From the NCBI GenBank assembly GCA_002749055.1, contig PDTW01000024.1, forward strand, positions 1 through 64,000: a DNA stretch of 64,000 bases, written 5' to 3'. Position numbers and translations under genes: made by a program. The notes under the pieces are model-generated. The model was not told the origin of the DNA, did no database searches, and saw nothing but the letters and a program-made list of their open reading frames with translations. The first letter of the stretch is position 1. Every line of letters starts with the position of its first letter. The DNA is from Candidatus Altimarinota bacterium (GTDB lineage Bacteria; Patescibacteriota; Gracilibacteria; BD1-5; UBA6164). Below are positions 54,539 to 64,000 of this stretch, piece after piece.

Positions 54539-55792
54539 TTAGGATTTTGTATCTCAGCTGGACTCTGTAAGCTCTGCCAATAATAATTCTAAATCTTCTT
54601 CGCCTTTTTTGCTATCCTCTTCTTCATAGATTCAAGCATTTGCTGCTGATTCTTGCTCTTTTCTAAGCCTATTATTTTCATTTTCAGAATGTTTTTTTAA
54701 TAAATTTAAAACATTTTTATACATTTCTTCCAAGTTTTCTTCTTGAGCAGCTATATTTTTATCCATTTGCTCCTTAACCTTAGCCATAGACTTTCAAGAA
54801 AATCACATAACACCATTAACACTATAAAAAATAACTTTTAATGATGAAACCTTCTCTTTAATATTGTTGTTTGATTCTCTGATAATAGAAATATTTTTCT
54901 GCATTAATTCACTATATCTATTAGGGATTACTTTTTTGTATAATATTTTGTTTAGACTAATATTAATAGCTGTATTAATATCATCTCTTCAATCTCATCA
55001 AGAAATTTTTGAATAATTATCTCCTATCAAACTTATTACATTATCTTTTTTTCATTCTTCTACACTTAATGAAGGAAAAGTTCAAAAAATTTCAGGTAAT
55101 CAGACTTTTTGCTTATTTAATTCTTTATGTATATCATTTATTTTTGAAATTATCTCCTGTTTTCTCGTTGAGTTAATCAAATCTTCTCAAACAGCTTCTA
55201 TAGCCTCTATTATAGTTTCAGTTGATAATAATTGCTCTCAAATTGCAAAAGTCTCAACTTCAGTTAATTTTAAATCTTTATTTTTTTCTAATCATCTCAA
55301 AAGTGGATAATCAGGGTCATCAACATTCTGAGTAAAATGTAAATCATCATCATTTGTTTCTTTAAAATCTCAAACTCAAATTAAATTATCTCTTAATGAA
55401 GATTGTTCTTTTTCTTCCATATTCAAAGTGTTTACCACATCAACTATTGATAGAATAACAAATTTTTTATTTATTTTCGGAGTATTAAGCTTTTCATCTC
55501 AAGGATTTAAACTTAATTTATATCATAAGTTATTAGTAAGATTTATGACTTCTTCCCTTTTTAAAGTACTCATTTTTAAATCAACAAAACTTGATTTTAT
55601 TTTATCATAAAGTGGAAAATCTTTATTTCATTCAAAAGTTTTTAAACTCTCAGTTCAAGGTGTTTTTTCAAAAGACTGCTCGTGAAGTCTAACTTCATGC
55701 TCTTTTCTCTCTTTACTCTCCTGAGAACCAAAAACTTCTAAATTTTTATTTTTACCATTATTTTTTGATACTGGTTGAAAAAATCATCACAT
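54539..55792 (-). CDS. Hypothetical cytoplasmic protein
   Basis: A 417-residue protein that I do not recognise. It begins MGGFFQPVSKNNGKNKNLEV, has no signal peptide, and is largely helical and charged, with segments such as LKLTEVETFAIGEQLLSTET, PEIFGTFPSLSVEEGKKDNV and NAAINISLNKILYKKVIPNR-like helices in the middle, followed by a coiled coil (MAKVKEQMDKNIAAQEENLE) and a Glu-rich tail. It is in the minus-strand run between prmC and ruvB. No catalytic motif is visible. Confidence 0.7.
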
Positions 55793-55841
55793 AATATATA
55801 ATTATTAAAAATTAACATATATATATTAACACAAACAAAAA

Positions 55842-56702
55842 TTATAAGCAAATCATAACACATCTTTCAATTCAAGAGTTATCTTTGAAATACTTAAAAT
55901 CAAGTTTTTTATTTTTAAAAAAATTCATTGAAACAAACTTTTGATCAAATCAAATTTCAATAAATACAACTATGTTTGATATATTATATTTGTTTTTAAG
56001 TTCGATGATCTGAAAAAATAATTCTTCATAAATTTCAAAGCCAGTTTCTTTTCATCAATACAAAGCTAAATGTGGTTCATATTTGATAGTTTCAGAATCC
56101 ATATTAGCAAAATCATTATCTTTTATATATGGTAAATTAGCTGTAATAATAAGACTTCAAACTTCTAAAAAATCAGAATTATTTTTTAAGAAATAAGATA
56201 ATAAATTACTCTCATTTGCCTTAATTATATTATTTAATTTAAATTTATTTATATTAAATCTAGCAACCTCCAAAGCTAAAGCTGAAATATCTAACGCATA
56301 ACAATAATCAGGAAAGTTATTAATATTATTAATTATACTTATAGGAATACAAGAACTTCAAGTTCAAACATCAATCAAAGTATAATTATTCTTTAGATTT
56401 CTAATATAGTCTATTGCTTTAGAAACCATAACTTCTGTATCATTTCTTGGTATCAAAACATTTTTATTCACAAAAAAATCTAAAGAATAAAAACTCACTT
56501 TTTCAATTACATATTCTATTGGGACACCCTTTTTAACAGACTGAAAACTTTCTTTTAAATAATTCAAATATTTATCATTAATATCATCAATTAAAAACAA
56601 CTGATTTCTTGATAAACCAGTTGTTTTTAAAAGTATTAATTCTATTAATTTAGAATTTAATCCATAACTCTTTCATATATTTATTATTTGTGTTTTTTTC
56701 AT
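55842..56702 (-). CDS. prmC: Peptide chain release factor N5-glutamine methyltransferase PrmC
   Basis: This 286-residue enzyme methylates the GGQ glutamine of release factors. Seen: VPIEYVIEKVSFYSLDFFVN, NVLIPRNDTEVMVSKAIDYI, the SAM loop LIDVGTGSSCIPISII, and SLIITANLPYIKDNDF with the NLPY catalytic motif, then YEPHLALYGGKETGFEIYEE. The length is normal. In this lineage only TAA/TAG release (RF1) is expected because TGA is sense, so PrmC should act mainly on RF1; neither RF gene is in the window. It follows an ABC-2 permease gene by 5 bases. Confidence 0.93.
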
Positions 56703-56707
56703 AAATA

Positions 56708-57469
56708 TTAATTTTCAAACCTTTTCCTATTAAATATAAATATTGTAAAAATTAACAAAATTAATATGTAAAAAAATGCATAAAAAGTATTACTTAAAAA
56801 ATACATATTACTAAAACTATCAAAACTTCATATTACATCTTTAGTGTTAAGAGCATTCATTGGAGGAAAAAATAGCTCTAGCAATCTAACTAAAAAAGTA
56901 TATACTTCATTTTTAAATCTAGCTACTAAATCTAATAAAAGAGAGAAACTATGTCATAAAAAATAAATGATTAGTGAAACTAATATTGTTAAAATATTTG
57001 ACATAAAAGTTGAAAAGAAGAAAACCAATGATAAAAGTATTTCTAATTTCAAAAAGGTAAAAAATAAACTATAAGCTATAAGTTCTGTAATTTGTATATT
57101 TTTTACAAATAAAATTAGCAAAAAAAGAAAAGACTGGAAAATCAGTATTACAAATATTGTACAGGAAAAACCTAGAAATTTTCATATTATAAATTCGTAC
57201 CTCTTTATAGGTTTTGACAAAATCAAAAAAATAGTTTTTCAGTCTATTTCTTTAAAAAGTAACTGACTTCAAACAAAAAGTACTCAAATAAGTCAGAAAA
57301 TCTCTATCATAGCAAGTCAAAAATCTACAATTATCTTATCATCATCTCAAATTGTAAGTGTTCATAAAGAAATAGAAAAAGCAATAAATGCAAAAGCAAA
57401 AAATAATATCATATAAAGAAATTTATTTCTTACTATTTCTCTAAAAGTATTAAGTGTAATATTAAACAT
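56708..57469 (-). CDS. ABC-2 type membrane permease
   Basis: A 253-residue protein with about six membrane helices (FLYMILFFAFAFIAFSISLG, IFGLIGVLFVGSQLLFKEID, LGFSCTIFVILIFQSFLFLL, FSTFMSNILTILVSLIIYFL, and a last pair near the C terminus). The order, with the loop GKTIFLILSKPIKRYEFIIG between helices, fits the ABC-2 permease family in which a KPIxRxEF-like segment contacts the ATPase. No ATP-binding gene is next to it. It starts 3 bases before the fmt stop on the same strand, so it is co-transcribed with fmt and prmC. The cargo is unknown. Confidence 0.8.
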
Positions 57470-57471
57470 TA

Positions 57472-58419
57472 TTAAAATTTATAATCTAAAAAGTCTTTAT
57501 TTCAATTTACAAAGCTTAGTATATCCATACTTTTCTTTCATTCAAGTTTTATTTTCTTTAAAATTAATATTTTATTATCTGAACATACAATTCATATTTC
57601 TTTAAATTTTTTTACAACTTCGCCACTAACAAATCCACAAGCAAGCTCATTTGCATATTCTACTTCCTCAAAATTTATTTTCTTTCACTTATAAAAACAA
57701 AATATTCAAGGCCAAGAATAATATGCTCTATACTTATTATAAATATCATCTATAGATTCTTTTTTAAAATCTACTTTTCAATCTTCTTTATTTATTTTAG
57801 AACAATAAGTGGCTTTTTCGTTATTTTGTTTAATAGGAGAGATTTTCGAAGAAACTATAGATTCTAGCGTATTTATAAGTAACTCCGGTCATATTTTTTC
57901 AAATTTTCTAAAAATATCAATACTTTTTTCATCTTTTCAAATTTCTACTTTTTTTATACTAAAAATATCTCATTCATCCATTCATTCAGACATCTGCATA
58001 ATAGTAAGTCAAGTTTCTGTATCTCATAATCTTATTGCTTCTTGAACTGGACTTGCTCACCTATAAAGTGGTAAAATACTTCAATGAATATTAATAAATC
58101 AATATTTAGGAATACTAAGTAAATTTTTTGGTATTATTTTTCAATAAGCAACAACCAAAGCAAAGTCCAAATCAAGACTTTTTAACTCTTTCTCAAATTC
58201 AATACTTTCATCTCATTTTCTCAAACTATTAGGCTGTAAAATCTTTAAATCATTAGATATACAAAATTTCTTAACCTCTGTATAAGTGATTATTCTTTTT
58301 CTTCAAACAGCTTTATCTGGTTGACTTACAACTAGACAAATTTCAATATTTTTATTTAATAAAATTCAAGACAAAATATTTTTAGAAAACTCCTGAGTTC
58401 AAAAAAATGCTACTTTCAT
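57472..58419 (-). CDS. fmt: Methionyl-tRNA formyltransferase
   Basis: A 315-residue enzyme that formylates initiator Met-tRNA with 10-formyl-tetrahydrofolate. Seen: VAFFGTQEFSKNILSGILLN, VVSQPDKAVGRKRIITYTEV, FALVVAYGKIIPKNLLSIPK, INIHGSILPLYRGASPVQEA with the catalytic Asn-His, TGLTIMQMSEGMDEGDIFSI with the Asp, and a C-terminal OB-like domain (SWPGIFCFYKGKKINFEEVE). The length is normal. FolD, which makes its donor, is also in the window. It lies 25 bases after the MraY-like gene. Confidence 0.95.
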
Positions 58420-58444
58420 TATTTATTATTATTATTATAAAATA

Positions 58445-59491
58445 CTATTTTTTTACTTTTTCAATAATTTTATTTATAAATATTAAAACTACAACTATTA
58501 TTCAAAAAACAATTATTTTTCATGTTTTATCAAGAAATAAAGCTGTTAATCAGAAAAAGAAAGACAAAGAATAAACCATTGCAAGAATTTGTTTTCTTGT
58601 AAGTCATATTTTTGAAAGTCTATGATGTAAATGAGTAAAATCTCACTTTAAAGGATTTTTCTTATTAATAATTCTATTAACCAAAACATAAATAGCATCA
58701 ACACTATATATTCAAAAAACTACCAAAACTGTTGCTATTTTTCATCAAGATATTATTGCCAAAGTTGCTAACATAAATCACAAAAACATAGTTCAACTAT
58801 CACCCATTAATATTTTTTCTCTTACATCATAGTACCAAAAAGGAATTAAAATTCACACTAATATAATACTAATATTCATTATAAATTTTGCATTTTTTAT
58901 TCATCATTCGTAATCATCTTTTCAAAATAAAATCAGTCAAAGCAAAAATAAAATAAAAAATGAAATAATCCCTATTCAAGAAGTATTTCCACCTATTCAA
59001 TCTGTCCAATTTATTGAATTAAATATAAAAACATACCAAATTATAGTAAAAATAATAGGAACTATATAAATTTTAAAATCAAAAAAAGTAAAAAAATATG
59101 TTTCCAAATCTATAATTCAACCAAAAATATTACTTACATATCAAATTTTTATTGATGTAATTCAAATAATAGCTCATATTATAACTTGAATAATAAGCCT
59201 AATTTTTGCATTAACATTAAGCATATCATCAATAAAACTAATAAAAGTTATTATTCATCAAAAAACTATAATTAAGTAATATTTATAAGTATGCTCTACT
59301 GAGAAAATACTTATTAACAAAAAAGATAAAAAAAGAGTTATTCACATACTATATGGAATTGGTTTTCTTTTTTTATTATATTTCTTAGGATTATCCAATA
59401 TATTATATTTTATAAAAATTTTTCTAAAAATGTTTATAAAAATATAAGAAATTAAAGACGAAAAAAACAATATAGAAAGTATATCTTGCAT
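58445..59491 (-). CDS. MraY/WecA-family glycosyl-1-phosphate transferase
   Basis: A 348-residue polytopic enzyme that attaches a nucleotide-activated sugar phosphate to undecaprenyl phosphate. Seen: GGIITFISFIDDMLNVNAKI with the metal-binding DDM, FNSINWTDGIGGNTSGIGII with the NxxNxxDG-type site, KILMGDSGTMFLGFMLATLA, and GDFTHLHHRLSKIGLTRKQI with the HH motif. There are about ten membrane helices. In this family WecA-like and MraY-like enzymes share these motifs; the HLHHRL end is found in WecA, so a sugar-phosphate transferase for surface glycan is likelier than MraY. Confidence 0.85.
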
Positions 59492-59636
59492 TCAGTTAAT
59501 TTATATTTATATTAAAAACTTTACAAATTATAAGATTTTATATTTTTTTTTCAAAAATATTTAGATATATAATTTTTGCACTTTAAATATTTTTATGTTA
59601 TTATAATAGTGAATAAAATTATCTAAAAATAAAATT

Positions 59637-62600
59637 ATGATTTGTAAAGCAAAAAATCTTTGAAGAAAAAATTTAATTTTTAAACTTTTTCTTACAACTC
59701 TACTTATAATTAGTTTTTGAATTTTACCAGCTCAAGCAAAAGAGCCTAGTTATTTAACATTCACAAGTGTTGATAGAAATACTTTTAATGAATATTGATA
59801 TAAAATAACTAGATTATTTTTTATACTACAAGAAAGATTTAATGTAGACAATAGAATTGATGAAGGTATAGCAAAAGAAATTCTTAGAATGGCGAAAAGT
59901 GGTTATAACTATCTTCCTGATAATCTAGAAAATGAAAATTATTTATACAAAGTATCAACTGCTGTTCAAAGATGAATTAAAAACCCAAATAATGAAGCAA
60001 ATTATACAGATTTGGGAAAAGCTATTTGAGATTACCTTAACAAAACCGATATTAAATCTATAGAATGAGAAATTAAAGTACTTCCACAAGAATGAAATGC
60101 TCCTTTAACAGCAACTCTGAAATGATCTGTTAAAGATCCTTCTTGAAGTAATCTTTCTGACTACAATTATACTTGGTGGCTAGACAGATGATGAAAAAGA
60201 GTAATTATATGACAAAAACCAACAATAAAATATACTTTTACAAAAGAATGAAATATAACTATATTTCTAGAAGTTAAATCAAACCATAAAAATGCAAAAT
60301 GATTTACTGATGTTTTACCATTTAAATGAAGTGCAGTAGTTAATGTAAAAAGTAAAATTGCCTCATTAGTTTTAAATGTTAATTGAAGAAGTTTAAAAAA
60401 TCAAGATGTATTAAAAGTTAGTCCTTTAGAAGCAAGTTATTGACTAGTGTTTGATGCTACATCTTCAACACCTACTGAGTGAACTATCTTTGAAAAAACA
60501 ACTTGGGACTTTTGAAATGGTGTGAAAAAATCCTATAAATGATGACCAAAAATAGAAAGAGTTACTTATTCAAACCAAGGTGACTTTGATGTTTTACTAC
60601 AATTAAAAACTAGTCTATGAGAAACTGTAGAAAAAAGATTTCAAATTTTTATTCATAAACCAATAGCAAAAATATTCTCATCTTTGGACAGATGATATTT
60701 ATGAGACAAATTTTCTTTCTCGGCGGAAGCTGCAAGTAAAGATAAAAATCTAACTTATTCTTGGGAAATTATTGATATTGATAATGATAAGGTTATTTAC
60801 AAAAAAAATTGAAAACTTTTTAACTATGCTTTTACAAAAAAATGAAAATTTAATATAAAGCTAAAAATAAAAAGTGCCTCATGAGATACTGACATAGACA
60901 ACAAAGTAATATATATTGAATCAAAACCTCCAGTAGCTAATTTTAAAACAAGTATTCCAGAGGAGAACAAACCAAACACTATATTTATTGACTGAAGCAA
61001 AAGTTTCGATCCTGATTTTTCTGATGACTGAAAGTTAAAATATTATTGGATAATAAACTGACAAAGAGTAAAACTAAACAATGCAAATAGTAATTGATCT
61101 ACTTGATATTATACTTTTGACTCAACATGAGAACAATCAATTAGTTTAGAAGTAAGGGATAGTGATTGAATATCAGATATAAAAAAATCAACTATAAACA
61201 TAAATTCAGTATTAGATGTAGATTTTACACCTATTCCTAAAGTAATAAAAAGATGATGATTTGTTAAATTTCTAGCAAAATCACCTGATGCAGAGATCCT
61301 TGAATGGGATTTTTGAGATGGAGAGAAAGAATGATGAAGTAAAAAAAGCATAACTCATTACTACAAAAAAAGTGGTACTTTCAAAGTAACTCTAAAAGTA
61401 AGAGATAAAAAAGATAATGCTAACAAAATAACAAAAATAATTTATGTATCCCAATCTGAAGAACCTTTTGCTATAATTAATATAGATGCAAAATCAAATA
61501 GTTGATGATGAACAAGTGCAGAAACTACAACAATACTAAAAAATCAATGTGAATGAAAACCAGCATATATAATAGACAGAACTATTTCTCTAACTCTTAA
61601 ATGATGAGAAAGTTTAAATATTGATTGAGAAAAAAGCTGATTAGACTATACATGGAAAGTCTGAAATTCAAAAATACTATCTGGAAAAGATGTAAATTAT
61701 AAATTCGATGAAATTTGATGTCATAAAGTAAAACTAACTGTTACAAATCCACTTAAAGGAAAAAGTAATAGTACTGAAGTATGGCTAAAAGTTGTAAATT
61801 TAAAACCAGAATTAAAATCTATTAATTTAAATATAAAAGATATAAATGCTGATCCAATAGTAGTAACAACAACTGCAATATGAGCAAAAGATAGAGACTG
61901 AATAATTCAATCTTATTTATGGTATTATTATACAGACACTGATAATGAACCTCAATGATTTAGAGCAACAAGAACTAATTCTACAACTTTTGTTTTACCA
62001 AAAATAGCATGAAATTATTATTTTGTATTAATAATGAAGGATAATAATGGCTGAAAAACTGAGTCAAAAAAGTGAGAAAACTCTATAACTTTAAGTTGAG
62101 ACAATATTAACACTCCTTTAATAAATTTGAGTGTAAATGATTCTTCTATCTTTGCATGACAAGAAATTGTTTTCACAACTAAGGTTGAAAATATACTTTG
62201 ACATGATTTATCAAATAAAGTAACATATTCTTGGGATTATGACTGAGATTGATTTTATGATACAGAAACTACAAAACCTATTGTGGCGCACACATATAAA
62301 AAATCATGAGAGTTTTTCGCAAAAGTCAAAGTTAAATATAAATGATTTAGCAATACAAAGAATATAACAATAAATGTGGCAAATCAATTAGTCCCAGATT
62401 TTAAATATATATCTATCTGAAATAAGTTTATATTCTTTAATAATAGTAAATGAACTATCTCAAACATTATATGGGATATGTGAGACTGAGAGAAAATAAG
62501 AGCAAAAAATAATTTTGTTTATAGATATAAATGACAAGAAAAATCTCACAAAGTAAAACTTACCATATCTGAATGAAACAAAACAAAAAATAAAGAAAAA

Positions 62601-64000
62601 ACTGTAAAGAAAAATATAAGAAATATATTGGATGCAAGAAAAATGTGAATGAATATATTTTCTATTCCTAAAATAGGAACTTGAGAAACTATTACTTTAA
62701 AAAATCAATCTGAGAAACTATTTCTATATTTATGAGAAAGTAGATGAGAATATAAATATTTTCCAATAGACTTTGATATATCATATGATACTGATTTAAA
62801 TTGATGAAAAGATGACGATGAAGACAATAAATGAGAAGATAGCTATACTTCTTGAGCTCCATTAAGTATTCCTTTAAATAAAAAAAGAGAACAAATAGCT
62901 AGAATTACACTACTAGACTCAGAATTAAAGCCTCTTGATTCAATGGATATAAAAATAATAAAAGAATATATAGAAAAAGAAGAAAAAACGATTGATGAAT
63001 GAGAGCTTAGTTTTTCATGAGTAACCGACTCAGAAAAAGAAACAATAGAAGAAATAAAACATCTTATAACATTATTACCAGAAGAAAATAAGAAAGAGGC
63101 TCTTACTTACATAAGTAAATTACAAGAAGAATGGTCTGATTCTACTGAGAAAACAAGAACTATTCTTGATTTCGAAGAATACTTATACAATATAGAATCT
63201 AATAATAAAGATACCATAATAGAGCTTTTAGAATCTCTGCTAGTTGAATGACAAGTTGAAAAGAGTGAAAAAAATATAACTTTTAATGCTTTAAAATCAC
63301 TTCTACCCGAGAATATATCATGTAACGAAACCTGAAATTCTTCAAGTTGTTATGAATATTTATTAGAAAAATTAGAACAAATAAATAATTCTAATGACAT
63401 AGAAAAAAATAAAATTCTAGGAAAAGAAATTCTTGAAGTGATAGCTAGACAAGATAAATCTGTTATTAATGTAAAACAATGATTTGATTTTAAAGCGATT
63501 CTTAAATCTCTTATTTATGGTTCAACATCTGAAATACCTATATGTAAAGAATGAGAATTAAATACAGAATTATGTAGAAGCCTTGAAGAACAACCTATCT
63601 TAAATAATAAAAAAGATGAAAGTGATGAAAAATGAAGCTCTCTTCTCAAAACTGTTATTAAATGAATAGTGTTCTTAATAATATTATGATGAATGCTAAT
63701 GTTTATCTATTTCATATATTATAAACTTACAAACAAAAATAGTGATACTTGATTTGAAGACTTTATAATAGAAAAAACTAACCCTGATGATAAAGAAAAT
63801 GAAGATGTACTTTGATTTAATGTTAACAAAAAACAAGAAGATAAATGAAAAATTAATGATGTTTTAGCGGACTCTCCTTGAAAAAAAGAGGATAAGGAAG
63901 AAAGTAAAGAAGAAAATAAAGAAAAAAATGTTGAAGCATTTGCCGATATATTTAGATCTAGACTTAAAAAAGAAAATAATGAAGTTAAAAAAGAAAACGA
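59637..64000 (+). CDS. Giant PKD-domain surface protein (3' end outside window)
   Basis: At least 1454 residues; the gene continues past the edge. An N-terminal signal (FKLFLTTLLIISFGILPAQA) precedes a long extracytoplasmic part of mostly PKD-like beta domains, at least four with clear motifs: WDFGNGVKKSYKG, WDFGDGEKEGGSKKS, WDYDGDGFYDTE and WDMGDGEKI. The end of that part is helical (about 1080-1330) with two Cys pairs. A membrane helix (KGIVFLIILGGMLMFIYFIY) lies near 1341-1360, then a Lys/Glu-rich cytoplasmic tail begins and runs off the edge. Almost every glycine is TGA. It would sit on the outer face of the envelope as a large adhesin or scaffold; the function is inferred from domains only. 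Confidence 0.85.

Noticed and set aside
1-64000. tRNA or rRNA genes in the intergenic gaps
   Set aside because: I scanned the gaps for GC-rich cloverleaf-like arms and the usual GTTCRANNC loop and saw none; a covariance-model search would settle it.

Overview
The window is very AT-rich, and its genes read through only if UGA is translated as glycine. TGA codons sit at invariant glycines in almost every gene, for example in the Walker A loop of the pilus ATPase at 11835-13091, which reads GPTGSGKST with three TGA codons. TAA and TAG are the only stops. This is genetic code 25, known from the CPR/Patescibacteria lineages Absconditabacteria (SR1) and Gracilibacteria (BD1-5); the sequence alone does not tell me which. 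Start codons mostly follow A-rich tracts without a Shine-Dalgarno sequence, and most terminators are A/T-rich hairpins. I found no rRNA, tRNA or CRISPR array.

Layout. 1-1132: a truncated ABC-exporter ATPase remnant joined to a SpoT-like HD hydrolase. 1421-7806: a riboflavin kinase/nucleotidyltransferase fusion in reversed domain order, a GT-C membrane glycosyltransferase, a GT4 glycosyltransferase and tsaD. 7895-18505: a type IV pilus locus on the + strand (PKD membrane protein, small membrane protein, PilB ATPase, SpoIIE-type phosphatase, PilC, two pilin-like proteins). 18783-23403: a minus-strand sufC-sufB-sufD set split by two insertions. One is a phage-like gene on the opposite strand with its own promoter, Shine-Dalgarno and GC-rich terminator, and no TGA-glycine. 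The other is an island of GC-rich palindromic repeats enclosing a DUF559 nuclease-like gene. 23734-25984: rsmH, an FtsL-like gene, recR and a small ORF. 26135-31912: ribonucleotide reductase nrdA and nrdB enclosing DUF3800, Nudix and HD genes. 32016-35492: PiT phosphate transporter, VTC-type polyphosphate polymerase and a PrsW-like protease. 35605-39982: another GC-rich repeat array, dnaK, hypothetical genes, a winged-helix regulator and folD. 40111-48453: envelope proteins (PEGA-like, FecR-like, a lipoprotein, a 1323-residue modular repeat protein, a prepilin) and ssb. 48621-52196: an MscS-like membrane protein, an rRNA m5C methyltransferase and two related DsbA-type membrane proteins. 52327-59491: a minus-strand run of MraY-like transferase, fmt, ABC-2 permease, prmC, an unknown protein, ruvB and a FemAB-like gene. 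59637-64000: a giant PKD surface protein that runs off the edge.

How it fits together. The informational genes (tsaD, rsmH, recR, ruvB, ssb, fmt, folD, prmC, rsmF-like) are the usual streamlined bacterial set. The accessory content is nearly all cell surface: pili, PKD and repeat-module proteins, glycosyltransferases and a disulfide oxidoreductase. That agrees with the host-attached or predatory life described for these lineages, but the lifestyle is inferred. Two repeat families, the GC-rich palindromes and a roughly 165-bp MITE-like element with terminal inverted repeats, are scattered between genes.
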